NCBI GenBank assembly: GCA_963971535.1
Contig: OZ020588.1
Span: 128,315,583 to 128,379,582 of the forward strand
DNA: 64,000 nt
Source of the DNA: Notolepis coatsorum
Taxonomy: Eukaryota; Chordata; Actinopteri; Aulopiformes; Paralepididae
Direction of reading: 5' to 3'
Part shown: in pieces, positions 32,526-43,660 of the stretch
How positions within the stretch are numbered: the stretch's first letter is position 1
How the letters are laid out: every line of letters begins with the position of its first letter
Position numbers and translations under genes: made by a program
The notes under the pieces: generated by a model
What the model saw: the letters and a program-made list of their open reading frames with translations, nothing else
The model's database searches: none
What the model was told of the DNA's origin: nothing

Positions 32526-34237
32526 AATGATGCGGGCAGAGGGACAGGGGGGCCAGCGGGGACATGGGTGAGGAGTGATACGTGGAAGGTCAGGTGAACC
32601 CACATGGAGGTCGAGAGTAGCAGCCTGTATGCCACCGGGTTCACCCGCCGCACCATTTTAAATGGACCCACAAACCGGGAGGCCAGTTTCCTGGACTCAA
32701 CCCGGAGGCGAAGGTCCCGGGTCGAGAGCAATACCTTCTGTGCCGGATGGAAGATTGGGGCCGGACAGCACTTGCGGTTGGCCTGATGCTGGGACTTGAC
32801 CGAAGCCTTCTGAAGCGCCGCTTGAACCTGCCTCCAGGTCTGATGACAGCGACCGATGTGAGCCTGGAGGGAACCTCTGCTCTGAAAAAAGCCTGTGCAC
32901 CCAAAAAATTTGCTGCACCATTAGGTCAGCCGTCTCCCGGGCCGAGGGGAGCTTGGGGAGGGTGATGAAATGGGCCACTTTTGAAAAAGCTGTCCACCAC
33001 CACCAAGATGGTAGTGAGACCATCGGAGGGCGGGAGACCTGAGATGAAGTCTAGGAAGATGTGAGACCAAGGCCCCGGTGAGGGATGACGCATGCACCCA
33101 TTGCAGCAGCCATAACATACAGGAACATGGGAACATACAGCCTCCCCGGGGGGCCTCCCCCAGGATCAGGCTCCCGCCCAAGCACTGACCTCACTACTCT
33201 ATCTATCCCCCACCACACGGCATCTGGGATGATCGGGTGGGGTTTCTCCTCTCGGTCCGTTGGGTCAAAGAGAGAGGAGAGAGAGAGCGTCCGGCTTGAT
33301 GTTTTTGGACCCCGGCCGAAAGGAGATGGAGAAGTGGACGCGTGTGAAGTATAAAGCCCACCTGGCTTGGCATGCATTAAGTCGCTTATCCCCCTGAATG
33401 TAAGCCAGGTTCTTGTAGTCGGTCCATACTATAAAGGGCTGTGCGGCCCCCTCGAACCACTGCCTCCACTCCTCCAGTGCCAATTTGATAGCCAACAACC
33501 CACGATTTCCCACACCGTAGTTGCATTCGGCCGGGGACAGCCAGCGCGGAAAAAAAAGCGCAGAGATGCACTTTCCCGTCCTTTAAGCATCTCTGAGAGA
33601 GCACCCCGCCAACTGCGACATCGGAGGCATCCAACTAGAAATGGAACCTACGAATCAGGGTGGACTAAGACAGGGGCGGAGGTGAAGCGGTGTTTGAGGT
33701 CGCGGAAGGCGTTCTCTGCCTGTGGAGACCATGCAAATGCTGACAGCGAAGCTAATGTGGGCTGTTAAAGGGGCAGTTAAAGCGCTAAAATTACGGTTAA
33801 ACCGCTTGTAAAAATGTGCAAACCCTAGGAAACGCTGTAGCTGTTTAAGCGAGGACGGTCTGGGCCAGTTTAAGACTGCACTCACCTTGGCCGGATCCAT
33901 GCGTAGATCCCCCCCGTTAAAATAACCCCCAAAAATGACACTGTGTCTGCATGAAACACATTTCTCAGCCTTGACAAAAAGCTGGTGTTGGAGAAGGCGC
34001 TGGAGAACCTGACAAACATTCTGCTGGTGCTGTGTCATGAAAAGATAAGGATGTCATCCAGGTAGACTGACACCCCTATCAAGTCCTGCAGCATGTCGTT
34101 CACCAGCACCTGGAAGACTGCGGGTGCATTGGCCAGGCCAAAGGGCATGAGCAAATACTCATAGTGGCCATTGGGTGTGTTGAAGGCAGTCTTCCACTCA
34201 TCCCCCTCCCTGCTGGGCCCATAATTGTCAGTCGATC
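32526..34237 (-). pseudogene. Gypsy B pol remnant (RT to integrase), gag and early pol deleted
   Basis: Minus-strand frames give, in order: RT core [20 protein letters not shown] and YLDDILIFS (34180-34035); RT thumb FLGFAHFYKRF (about 33835); RNase H with LHLCAFFS-like and [12 protein letters not shown] (33430); integrase core VVVDSFSKAAHFI-like and [12 protein letters not shown] (about 32970); and a C-terminal region KLASRFVGPFK...NPVAYRL (32690-32620). This is a Ty3/gypsy pol. Many frameshifts and stops make it dead. Just upstream, a gag-like start (ATGGGCCCAGCAGG, minus strand near 34214) is fused directly to EGDEWKTAF of RT, so gag, protease and early RT were lost in one deletion. The 3' LTR is not found at the left. 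Confidence 0.88.
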
Positions 34238-35727
34238 TGTTATGGTTTGGTAGGTGTGTTGGACCCAGGTGCAGTGCAGAACAGAGACGTCGAGAAACAC
34301 GTTGATTTTCGAATAAAGCACTACGTGTCATCCATGGGGAAGCAGGGGAGCGACACGATGCATCTCACGGCAGTACATGGCACGAACATAACACTACGTC
34401 TTTATTTAGAGTAGCTGAATGAACATGCACACAATGGTGATAAACAAAAGGGGAGAAATATCCGTCTCCAGAACACGCTAAATCTATTTCACAATACAAA
34501 GGTAGTCCTCACAATCAGGGCCGCCTCATGGGGTGTGCGAGCAGTGCGGTCGCACAGGGCCTCGCGGGAAGGGGGGCCTCGCACAAAAAAAAAATATATA
34601 AAAAAAAAAAAAAAAAAAATTATTTATTATTTTTTTTATTATTTTTTTTTATTTGTATTTTTTATTTTTTGCGAGGCCCGCCTTCCCGCGAGGCCCTTTT
34701 TCATCACAGACCTAAAATCTAGTTTTGCTTATATGCTTATATATTTCACATTAGACACGTTTGTAGAATGTGTCTGACTTGTTCCTGGCTCTGCGGCTCT
34801 GCAGCAGACATACTCACTATTGGAGCTCTGGGGCTCTGCAGCAGACATACTATTGGTTTCAACGAAGGGAGGGGTTACATCATGTGTACGCCGGCGTGCG
34901 TCAGCTGCGTTTGACTATTTCGCGCGTGCAGCTTTGGAGGTTATGCTTAGTTATGCCAGCCAAGAGGAAGAGGACGGTCATTCGGCAGATGGACTGAAGA
35001 TGAAAGTTGTTGCATGTTAGACAGTTCAGTCAGGCTAGCCATGTCGGCTTAGCTAAAGGCAGGGACAGCTAGTTAGCTTTAGCTACGTTATAATATCAAG
35101 TGCTAACGTGTGGTTCAGTCGGGATAGCCATGATGATGTCGGCTAGTAGCTAGCTTAGCTAAAGGCTAACTAGCGTTAGCTAACCTAGAGAGAGCGCGTG
35201 CAGCATTGTTATGCCAAGATGAAGAGGACGGTCATTCGGCAGATGAACTTCGTCAACTCCACGCGGTTGTCTCCATCCTCTTGGACGTTTGGTGAGTTTT
35301 TAATGCACTCTATTCTATTCCCGCCGTGGATATCTCTCTCTCTCTCTCTCTCTCTCTGGAGCCAAACGGGCCGGCTAGCTGTTGTAGCTAATGTTATATT
35401 GAGCCAAAGTGGGCCGGCTAGCTAACGTTATATTGAGCCAAACGGGCCGGCTAGCTGTTGTAGTAGCTAACGGTGTGTGGCCTGGTGTCAGTACCTGGCT
35501 ACTCTATTTGCACTTAGCCTATTTAGCTGATGTCGGCCATTGGCTCCTTGCTACTTTGCTTTCTCTGGTATAGACCCTCTTCTCTTTGGATGTAAGTGTT
35601 GATCTTTGTCCTTTTGGATCTATATATATATATTCATGTTGCCTTTGTGAAGTTATCTTTTCCTTCTGTTTTGTTCTTCCATTAAAAGTTGAATATCCTT
35701 TAGGGGCTCATCTTTGCTTATCTCTCT

Positions 35728-36010
35728 CATACATGCTCTCTCTCTAACACACACACACACAGACATGCTCTCTCTCTCTAACACACAAACACACATGCTC
35801 TCTCTCTCTCTTTCTAACACACACAGACATGCTCTATATCTCTCTCTAACACACAAAATGACATGCTCTCTCTCTATATATTTCTCTCTCTTTCTAACAC
35901 ACATATACATGCTCTCTCTCTAACACACACACACAAACAGACATGCTCTCTCTCTCTATCTCTCTCTTTCTAACACACACAGACATGCTCTATCTATCTC
36001 TCTCTCTTCA
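35728..36010. repeat. (CT)n / ACACACA compound repeat
   Basis: About seven units of ACATGCTCTCTCTCT followed by TCTAACACACACA of variable length. Apparent receptor-like Ser/Leu or Arg/Glu frames are artefacts. Confidence 0.9.
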
Positions 36011-36165
36011 ATTCAAATGGGCTTTATTTCACATTCTTGTATTTCTCCCAGTAGGTATGGGAGTTTTGAGTTATTGTCGATGTTTTCAAAGTCTCTTTGG
36101 GTGTTTGCAATTTGTGGGAAGTATGTCTTGGTATATTGGGCAGGTTGTTAAGAAGTGGAGCTCGG

Positions 36166-36399
36166 GGGGAGCTCCAGTAGCTCACTGCGTACCTCGAGCG
36201 CTATTTCGGCGCCGGGGACAACCGTGCTCGTCACGGATCTGGGGTAGCAAGTTCGATTCCCGGACAAAGCCGTAACTTTCTCAGAGTGTCTTCCCCCCAT
36301 CTGTACCCCCATTCAACCCGTTTCTGTCTGTCATTCTTGACCAGAGAAAATGCGATAAACGCAAAAAGAGCCAGCGGAATGGCCAAAGTTTAAAAAAAA
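36166..36399 (+). mobile_element. tRNA-derived SINE inside the hAT
   Basis: Starts GGGGAGCTCCAGTAGCTCAC (A-box-like region), has B-box AGTTCGATTCCCGG (36249-36262) and ends in an A-run (36391-36400). It is flanked by the duplication AGAAGTGGAGCTCGG (36151-36165 and 36400-36414), with the first A shared with the tail. It is therefore the youngest layer of a three-level nest. Confidence 0.9.
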
Positions 36400-37322
36400 A
36401 GAAGTGGAGCTCGGTTTCCACCTCATTTTCTGTGCAGTGGGTCTGTCTTCGCTTGGGAGCCAGGTCTGCCTATGGCGGCCTTTCTCAATGGCTAGGCTGT
36501 GCTAGCTGAGTCTGTACCTAGTCAAGGATCTTCTTAGTATTGGGTCAGTCACATTGCTCAGGTATTCTGCCACTGTGTACTCTCTGTTTAGGGCCAAATA
36601 GCATTTCAATTTGCTCTGGTTTTGGGTTGTTTCTTTCCAATGTGTGTCTCTCTCTCTCTCTGGCCTTGCTCTGGTGGAGGGTCAGGGGCATTGCCGGGTC
36701 TGTGCAGCGATAACACTGTATATTGACTGTAGAACGGGAGCTCTCTCTCGCTCTCTCTCTTGCTATATGTTGACTGTATCATGCCTAGCCTCGGGCAGCG
36801 CTATTATTTAAGAATATGTTGACTGTGTGAAAAAAAAAAAATTTAGGGGGGGGGGGGGGCTCGCATTTAAATCTCGCACAGGGCCTCGCATTTCTCCCAG
36901 GCGGCCCTGCTCACAATAATGGGGAAAAACAAAGGGGAGAAAGCAAGGTCTCAAAAACACACTAAATAGTAACTCCGTCAAACGACGGTGCTGCATATAC
37001 ATAGGATAAGAATAATCCTTTAACAACGAAATTCAATCGGCAATCAAGTGGCACAGCAATTCAAAACATCGCAAACAAACGTATCCTCCGAGGCAAGGAA
37101 CGATAAGACTAAACAGGTAGGTATACTCATGGACAGTTTCAGTGATCGACTGACAGTGTTTGTGTGACACGGAAGAAAATATAAAGAGACATTTAACGAG
37201 TCACACCAGGTATGAATGAGTGTAATTAGGACAGGTAGACAGGTCAATTACCCACCAGGTAACGCTAGAGGTTTGCTCCCTGAGGAGAGGAAACCCCAAA
37301 CATTACAGAGAACCCTCTAATC

Positions 37323-38210
37323 CAGACCTGGGCATTGTACGGCCCGCGGGCTGGATGATTCTGACCGGCCCGCAAAAGATTACACGATAATTTTTTTTTT
37401 TTTTTTATATATATATATATATATATTTTTTTTTTACTTTTTTCTTTTCATGTCAACGTTCACACGCACAATATACGCTTAGGAGACATGCTCAGAAGAT
37501 GTTGGTTCTCTTTGGATCCACCTACATATGTGAACAGACATTCTCAGTCATGACGTTTACCAAGTCCAGGTACAGATCCTCTCTCACTGATGAACATCTG
37601 GCATCTGTGCTTCGCATCTCCACCTCAGACATGCAACCTGACTTTGATGGACTTGTTAAAGCTCAACAGAGACTGGATTTATCACACTGAATGAAAAAAA
37701 AAAGAACTGAAGAACACTAAAATGTGGAAACATAACAAGTGAAATGGGACACTTGATATTTTTTTTTCTTTTTTTTGCACAGTTCTGAAAACATTAAATG
37801 TTTAATATAGGCATGTAAAGTAAAAAAGGCTACAAAACTGGGACACTTTTCTTTACACAGTTCAGTGACATGTCTTGTTTATTTTTGCTATAAGATGATG
37901 TGATGTCTTTAGAAAGCTAAGAAAATCCTTGTTTCAATAGTATATGAAACTCAAAATGCCCTTTGTTATTAATGTTTCACATTTTGTTTATCATTTTGAA
38001 TAAATTATATTTTTGAAAGCTAACCTCACCTTTTAATTGCCAAATAATAACATACACTCTTACCAGGGGTCAAAACAATGCCATTTACTGCTTTTTATAT
38101 AGAAATAAAATGTATATTATGCATAATTGAGTTTGGAATTTTGGCCCGGCCCCCCAACATATTTTCAGTTACTCATTCGGCCCCCTGGGGAAAATAATTG
38201 CCCACCCCTG
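37323..38210 (+). mobile_element. hAT deletion derivative with transposase remnant
   Basis: Ends CAGACCTGGGCATT (37323) and AATTGCCCACCCCTG (38210) are inverted with a mismatch. They are flanked by a perfect 8-bp duplication CTCTAATC (37315-37322 and 38211-38218). Sub-termini contain GGCCCGC/CGGCCCCC motifs. It keeps only the 3' end of a transposase gene (37499-37690) and so is an internal-deletion derivative. Confidence 0.93.
37499..37690 (+). pseudogene. hAT transposase C-terminal dimerisation domain
   Basis: The frame contains LFGSTYICEQTFSVMTF, KSRYRSSLTDEHLASVLRI and DFDGLVKAQQRLDLSH. This is the conserved hAT C-terminal dimerisation region of the Charlie-like transposases related to GTF2IRD2 and its relatives. 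The catalytic DDE core and N-terminal BED finger are absent. The ATG at 37499 lies inside the domain and is not a real start. The domain is intact over about 60 residues with no stop. Confidence 0.88.
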
Positions 38211-38218
38211 CTCTAATC

Positions 38219-38721
38219 TGTGATGTAACTGGGCTGTAGAATCTGGGGCTGCTCCATAGACAATGAATCAAGCCAAAGAATGTTTGCGTGAGCTCTTACA
38301 CCCAAATGAGGTACTGTATATATTCGAAGGTCTAAACCCAAATGAAACATAATTTGGAGCTCACACAAACATGTCATGGCCTCAGAGCCCTATTCATTCA
38401 CTAGGGAGCAACCCAAGATCTTGCAGATTGCTAGCTTTAGTAGAGAGAGTGTGTGCATGGATACTGACTCAACTGTTATGGAGCACAGAAAGAACATAAT
38501 GTGAATTCTTAAAATGGGTGGCATTCCCCCTTTAAGATCTGCTAAATCACATCCATGGTACAGAGGTGGGAGGCTGGATGACTACATGTTATTCCATATG
38601 AGGGAGAATTATACTACATACGCATAATGGCTTTACAAAGCTAGGTAAGTCATCCAGTCTGTAGTGGTAGTTGAGGAGGTGGTCTGTTATAAGTGATGGC
38701 TGAGGGGGATGGCTATACTGT
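38219..38721. other. No gene recognised
   Basis: Complex sequence between the hAT derivative and gypsy C. No supported frame. It ends with the gypsy C target ACTGT (38717-38721). Confidence 0.4.
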
Positions 38722-38907
38722 TGTCGTGTTACTTCACATGGTAACAAATATGTGAGTCCTCTGCTTTGGTTGTTAGTATCTTTATTAGCTTATGCGTCGC
38801 TAAATTACACGGGTGTCCATTCTAGGTTCCTCTCGTACCCTCCCTGCCCCAGAGTACGGTGGCCTGTACACTCTCGTATAGCGCACACACATTAACATAA
38901 CACCACA
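38722..38907 (-). repeat. Gypsy C 3' LTR
   Basis: 186 bases, ends TG...CA, preceded on the minus strand by the purine tract AGAAAGGGAGA. Pairs with 48504-48689. Confidence 0.95.
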
Positions 38908-38922
38908 TCTCCCTTTCTAGAA
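38908..38922 (-). promoter_or_regulatory. Gypsy C polypurine tract
   Basis: The minus strand reads CTAGAAAGGGAGA just before the 3' LTR TGTGGTG, as needed to prime second-strand DNA. Confidence 0.75.
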
Positions 38923-39189
38923 TCAATGGGTAGACTGCCATTGATTCCCCAGACCTTAGAGGATTATTCTGCCTCTATATCTAAAAGGTCTGTTCCGATC
39001 TGAACTGATCTAAACATTTTCTTTAACGCCTTATAAACCATAGGCTATATTAAACCTAGCAATTGCTTTCTTTCGAACATTATCTCTAAACGAATATATA
39101 TATATATATGAAACACATGTCTTAGCTTAACCATAAACCTCTTTCATTCTATTGCAGGAATGTCACTTTTCTTTACTCTCTCTCTACTG

Positions 39190-40275
39190 TCTCTTACAAG
39201 TCCAACTTAGTTGGTTTCACCACACATCTCCCAGACCTGGTTCTGGGAGTAGCTGGTGGTTCCAGGACAACCTGCTCCGTAGGTTCTGCTGCACTCTGCT
39301 CCGGTGAGGGCTCCATGGGGATGAGATGGCGACGGTTTCGCCTTAATGTTCCATGGGGTCCATCTACTATATGAGGTACGAACGTGGAGTGGGGTGACTG
39401 CTGACCACAACTCCAGTTGCACTTTGATCTGTGACCCACACTTCCTTTCCTGGAGTGAGCCTGTCGAGACTTCGTGCACGATGACGGCGGTTGTAGCTTT
39501 GTGCATCTCTCATTCTCTTCTCCTCTTCCTTCAGAACAACCGCCTTACTGTCGGGAAGAGTAGGGACCAGTAGAGCAGGAAGCGTTGGCACCGTTGTGCG
39601 GAGCCTCCTCCCCATAAGAAGCTGAGCTGGACTGTATCCGTTATGCAACGGGGTGGCTCTGTATGCCAGCAGAGTACGGTATGGATCGGCTGCCTTTTTC
39701 AGGAGGCCCTTTATCGTCTTGACAGCACGTTCTGCCTCCCCATTACTCTGGGGATATCTCGGGCTGCTTGTGACATGGCGAAACCCCTAGGATGTTGCAA
39801 ACGCTGCAAAGGCCATTCCGGAGAATTGCGGCCCATTATCCGTCACCAGTTCCTCCGGGATACCGTGCCGTGCGAAAATTGACTTCAGGTGGTGGATGAC
39901 GTCTGTTGATTTTGTGGGAGTCAGCAGAGCGATCTCCACGTACCTTGATGCATAATCCACAACCAGCAGGTAAGTCTTGCTCTCCAGCATGAACAGGTCT
40001 GCTCCCAACTTCTGCCACGGTCGCCCCGGGTATTGAGATGGCATCAGGGGCTCCCTTTGGTTCTCTCTCTCTTTGCTGCATGTTCGGCAGTTGAGGACTA
40101 GCTCATTCAGCTGCTGGCTGAGCCCGGGCCACCATACAGACTGCCGTGCGTGCTCCCTGCACTTTACCACCCCCTGGTGGCCTTCATGCAGCCTGGCAAG
40201 CACATCATTTCTCATTGTTGAGGGGATTACAAGCCTGCTTCCCCTCAGCAACAGTCCATCCTCTACTGTGAGTGA
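39190..40275 (-). pseudogene. Gypsy C integrase, interrupted by TAG codons
   Basis: Continues the pol frame after the TAG at 40276-40278. It shows the HHCC zinc motif (HEGHQGVVKCREH...CRTCSKE), the core LVVDYASRYVEI and VTDNGPQFSG, a second in-frame TAG at 39784-39786, then GFRHVTSSPRYPQSNGEAER with the catalytic Glu and the C-terminal GRRLRTTVP...TPGKEVWV. After SDQSATGVV the frame changes at about 39400. The last part, HIVDGPHGTLRRNRRHLIP and GRCVVKPTKLDL, is in another frame at 39439-39194. Broken, so not functional. Confidence 0.88.
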
Positions 40276-40278
40276 CGC

Positions 40279-42774
40279 CTATTCTGCCCAGTACAGCCTG
40301 AGAGCCGGTTCATTGTTGTGTGCTGGCCATCCCTCTGCACACTGCTGCTTCACCTGTGCGCACACACTGTCCCCCTCCAACTGCTCTCTCAGCTCGTCCA
40401 GGTAGGCAGTGCTCGCTGGCAGGTTCTCCATTATCATGTCCACATAAATATTTGTATTCTCAAATAACTCCTTCTCCTCTGGTGTCTCTCTCCTCTTCAC
40501 AGGAGCATGTGAGAGCGTATCAGCAGTCCACAGGCTCTTCCCTGGCACATGTGCAATGGAATAGGAATAGTGCATCAGGCGCATTCGGAAGCGCAGAATC
40601 CGTGGAGGGAGATCATCCAACGCCTGAGACCCCAGGAGGCTCAGGAGAGGCTTGTGGTCCGTCTCCAGCTGGAAGTGTCTGCCGATGAGGACATTTCTAA
40701 ACCTCTCGCAAGCCCAGGTCAAGCCCAGGGCCTCCTTCTCAACCTGCGCGTATCTCTGCTCAGTCTGTGTGAGAGACCGCGACACATAGGCTAATGGTCT
40801 CCACACTCCATCCCATTCTTGAATAAGCACACTCCCCAAGCCGTACGACGACGCATCCGCTGAGACCTTGCACTCCCTGTGGTTATCGTACATGGCCAAC
40901 ACTGGTGGGGATATTAGTGCATCCTTTAAATCTTGAAAGGCTCTGGCCTGCTCGATGCCCCACAGCCAGCAGTTCTTCTTTGACAGAAGGTCTCGCAGGG
41001 GCTTGTCTCTCTCCGCCAGCTGCGGGATAAACTTCCCCAGCTGGTTTACAATGCCGAGAAAGCTTCTCAGCTCACTAACATTTGTCGGCTCCTCCATCCT
41101 CCTCACGGCATCCGTCTTACTCGGGTCGGGGTTAATGCCACTGCTGGAGATCACATGGCCTAGAAAGGTCACCTCCTCTTTTGACAGGTCACACTTATCG
41201 GTGTTCAGGGTGATTCCCGCTTTCTCGATCCTCCCCAGCACGACATGCAGACGAGCGTCATGCTCCTCTTGTGATCGGCCCCACACCAGCACATCATCCA
41301 TGTGGCAGACGACACCCTCCAGCCCCTCTGTGACCTCAGTCACCATTCTGTTTTGGAAGTGTTCTGGGGCGGAGGCGATGCCGAAAGGTAGGCGATTGAA
41401 GTGATAACGACCAAACGGCGTGATGAAGGTTGTGTACTTTGACGAATCCTCAGTCAGGGGTATTTGCCAAAATCCCATGTTTGCGTCTAACTTGCTGAAT
41501 ATCCTGGCTCCGGCCAGCATTCCCAGTGTTTCCTCGACTGTTGGCAGTGTGTATTTCTCCCGGCACACTGACTCATTGAGGTTTGTGAGATCGACACATA
41601 TGCGTACGTCACCTGTCTTCTTCTTAGGGACTACTACCATGCCGGCGCACCAGTCGGTTGGCTCCTCGATCCGGCTGATCACTCCGAGGCTTTCCATGCG
41701 GGACAGTTCTTGCTTGACTTTGTCCATCAGGGGCAATGGAATCCTTCTGGGCGTCTTCAGCGAGAATGGTTGAGCCCCCGGTTTCAGCCTGATTGCATAC
41801 GGCTGTTTCATCTCACCGAGACCACTGCATATATTCGGGTAGGTTGTCTTGAGCGTCTCCATCGTGATACTGTCTAGACGTGCCACAAGCTCCATCTTGC
41901 TGATAGCAGGTCTCCCCAGCAACGCTGAGTGCAGGTGTCGAGCGACGTACACGTCCTCCAACACCTCTCTCTCTCCTCTCCTCAGCAATAGCTTGGCGAC
42001 GCCCACAACATCTAGTGGACTCCTCCCAGGTCTCATCAGTGGTTTTGTTGCTTTCTGTAGAGTAGGTGGATCCTTGTGTCTGTAGATCTCTCTGAATACA
42101 GTGTGAGGCATCACAGTAACATCAGCGCCAGTGTCCATTTTGAATGGCACACGTCTGCCATTGATGTCTATGTCGACCATCCATGGCTCACCATCAGTTG
42201 TGATGCTGCCCAAGAACATGTGCTCCTCCTCCCCATCACAGGAGCAGGAATAGTCTTCTTCAACCTCATGTACATTTTTGGAAGATTTACACACACGTTT
42301 ATAATGCCCCATCTTCCCACATGAATGGCATTTCACCTCATTAGCAGGGCAATCGCACTGTGGGTGGAACTGAGAACTGCCACATTTATGACACTGGACA
42401 CTTCTCCCCCTCGAGTACTGGGCACTGTGTGATTTGGCTGGGTAGCTGTTCTTGGCATAATTCTTGCTACTGCTCTTAAACACCCTGTCCACCGATTTAA
42501 TGTCATTTGCCTCTGTCCTGGCGTTCACTCGTAGAGAGGATTGCTGTCTTTTCACCTCCTCACTCTGCCTCGCCATGTTCATTGCCCTCTCTAGGGTCAA
42601 GTCCGGGTCCAGCTGCATGCGTTCTGACAGCCGCTTATCCATCAGACCGACGACAAGCCTGTCACGTATAAGTTCATCATGTAACACTCCGTACCTGTAT
42701 GTACAATACTCCGCCAGCGCATACAATGCCGTCACAAAGGAGTCGACTGTTTCACATTCTCCCTGTTTGCGCAT
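40279..42774 (-). CDS. Gypsy C gag C-terminus, protease, RT and RNase H
   Basis: An 831-codon frame. Residues 1-100 are the end of capsid. C128-X2-C131 starts a divergent zinc knuckle, and CHSCGKMGHYKRVC (149-162) is a canonical C-X2-C-X4-H-X4-C knuckle. The aspartic protease active site DTGA is at 214-217. RT spans about 340-520 with RLPFGIASAPEHFQ and HMDD (491-494) at the usual Y-x-D-D position. RNase H has SADASSYGLG and ETDHKPL (about 635-720). The ATG is internal; the true start lies upstream and is separated by lesions. The frame ends at TAG (40276-40278), beyond which integrase continues in the same frame. It belongs to the group often annotated K02A2.6-like. Confidence 0.93.
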   Translation of the reverse strand: MRKQGECETVDSFVTALYALAEYCTYRYGVLHDELIRDRLVVGLMDKRLSERMQLDPDLTLERAMNMARQSEEVKRQQSSLRVNARTEANDIKSVDRVFKSSSKNYAKNSYPAKSHSAQYSRGRSVQCHKCGSSQFHPQCDCPANEVKCHSCGKMGHYKRVCKSSKNVHEVEEDYSCSCDGEEEHMFLGSITTDGEPWMVDIDINGRRVPFKMDTGADVTVMPHTVFREIYRHKDPPTLQKATKPLMRPGRSPLDVVGVAKLLLRRGEREVLEDVYVARHLHSALLGRPAISKMELVARLDSITMETLKTTYPNICSGLGEMKQPYAIRLKPGAQPFSLKTPRRIPLPLMDKVKQELSRMESLGVISRIEEPTDWCAGMVVVPKKKTGDVRICVDLTNLNESVCREKYTLPTVEETLGMLAGARIFSKLDANMGFWQIPLTEDSSKYTTFITPFGRYHFNRLPFGIASAPEHFQNRMVTEVTEGLEGVVCHMDDVLVWGRSQEEHDARLHVVLGRIEKAGITLNTDKCDLSKEEVTFLGHVISSSGINPDPSKTDAVRRMEEPTNVSELRSFLGIVNQLGKFIPQLAERDKPLRDLLSKKNCWLWGIEQARAFQDLKDALISPPVLAMYDNHRECKVSADASSYGLGSVLIQEWDGVWRPLAYVSRSLTQTEQRYAQVEKEALGLTWACERFRNVLIGRHFQLETDHKPLLSLLGSQALDDLPPRILRFRMRLMHYSYSIAHVPGKSLWTADTLSHAPVKRRETPEEKELFENTNIYVDMIMENLPASTAYLDELREQLEGDSVCAQVKQQCAEGWPAHNNEPALRLYWAE

Positions 42775-43106
42775 ATTAAATTTGGCTCATTCATATATCA
42801 CGCTTTTCTTGACCACGAAGAAACCCTGCAATCCATCCCGCACTCCTTGGTACGTACGGCGTAGATCAACAGATTTAATCCACGTAAAATATCGTCCGCC
42901 TCATCGCCCATACAATATATTAGCGTGTTGACTTGATTATCTTCAGAGCTAGCATTTAGGTTACTTGCCAGACGGAATCTTTCAAACCTGCGTATCCACT
43001 TGGCCCACTCTTGCGGCTTTGAAAAAAGAAGGACTCGGGAGGCTGGATGCTAAACGTAGCACTTGAAACCGCTGCCGCTCCCGGGGCTACAGCGTTATTA
43101 GCCATG
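42775..43106 (-). pseudogene. Gypsy C gag N-terminal part, frameshifted
   Basis: The minus strand begins MDMANNAVAPGAAAV near 43106 and reads IQPPESFFF. A frameshift in a T/A run near 43022 then puts the capsid sequence KPQEWAKWIRRFERF and NTLIYCMGDEADDI in another frame. A second shift near 42855 and a TGA near 42788 (VIYE-stop-AKFN) precede the long gag-pol frame. This is the capsid of a gypsy element that appears to have had a single gag-pol frame. Confidence 0.8.
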
Positions 43107-43384
43107 TCCATCTTTTTTTTCTTCCTTCTGCTTTTCTTCGTCATCTTTGTTTTTTTGGATACACCCCTTTCCAAGATGGCAGCATCCCAATTGTCTGTGC
43201 TAATTGTTTGTTAATGTTTGGTCTTTTTTGTTGGTTTTTAGTACTTTTTGTTGGTTTTTAATACTTTTAAATATCCATTTTAAGTAAGTAAGTAGTAGTC
43301 TTAATTTCTTTAATCGCAAGTTGTGGATACTACAATGCTGCATGCGTGGCAGCCAGGCACTAATTGATCTTCAGCCAGCTGGCT

Positions 43385-43660
43385 CCGACAGGATACACCC
43401 AGGCTTCTGGAGCAACCTACCAACACCAGGCCCAGGCTACTGGAGTACTAGCTCTAGGCTCCACTGGACTCCGACAGGCTACACCCAGGCTTCTGGAGCA
43501 ACCTACCAACACCAGGCACAGGCTACTGGAGCTACTAGCTGCTAGCCCTAGGCTCCACTGGACTCCGACAGGCTACACCCAGGCTTCTGGAGCAACCTAC
43601 CAACACCAGGCCCAGGCTACTGGAGCTACTAGCTGCTAGCCCTAGGCTCCACTGGACATC
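43385..43660 (+). repeat. LINE 5'UTR tandem repeats, ~86-94-bp unit
   Basis: Three units start at 43385, 43471 and 43565 with CCGACAGG(A/C)TACACCCAGG, then AGCAACCTACCAACACCAGG and CTAGGCTCCACTGGACTCC. Tandem 5' monomers drive transcription in some LINEs; whether these do is unknown. Confidence 0.92.

Larger units (their letters stand above)
34516..36909. mobile_element. hAT element inside the gypsy B LTR
   Basis: Inverted ends CAGGGCCGCCT (34516) and AGGCGGCCCTG (36909) are flanked by a perfect 8-bp duplication CTCACAAT (34508-34515 and 36910-36917). Sub-termini share GCACAGGGCCTCGC. The interior holds A/T tracts (34584-34670), GCTAGCTAA-rich repeats with duplicated blocks (35040-35480), CT arrays, an array of ACATGCTCTCTCTCT/AACACACA units (35730-36000) and a SINE. 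No intact transposase is seen; 2394 bp. Confidence 0.93.
34238..37307 (-). repeat. Gypsy B 5' LTR containing nested hAT and SINE
   Basis: The minus strand begins TGTAATGTTTGGGG at 37307 and ends ...CACCTACCAAACCATAACA at 34238. Removing the hAT and its duplication leaves about 667 bases. The LTR end is followed by GATCGACTGAC and the gag-like ATG. No other copy of this LTR is in the window, so its ends come from TG..CA and context. Confidence 0.7.

Noticed and set aside
39784-40278. Programmed readthrough of TAG codons in gypsy pol (and TAG at 61940 in copia)
   Set aside because: The stops lie inside integrase or RT, not at a gag-pol boundary, and both elements also carry frameshifts; simple decay explains them.
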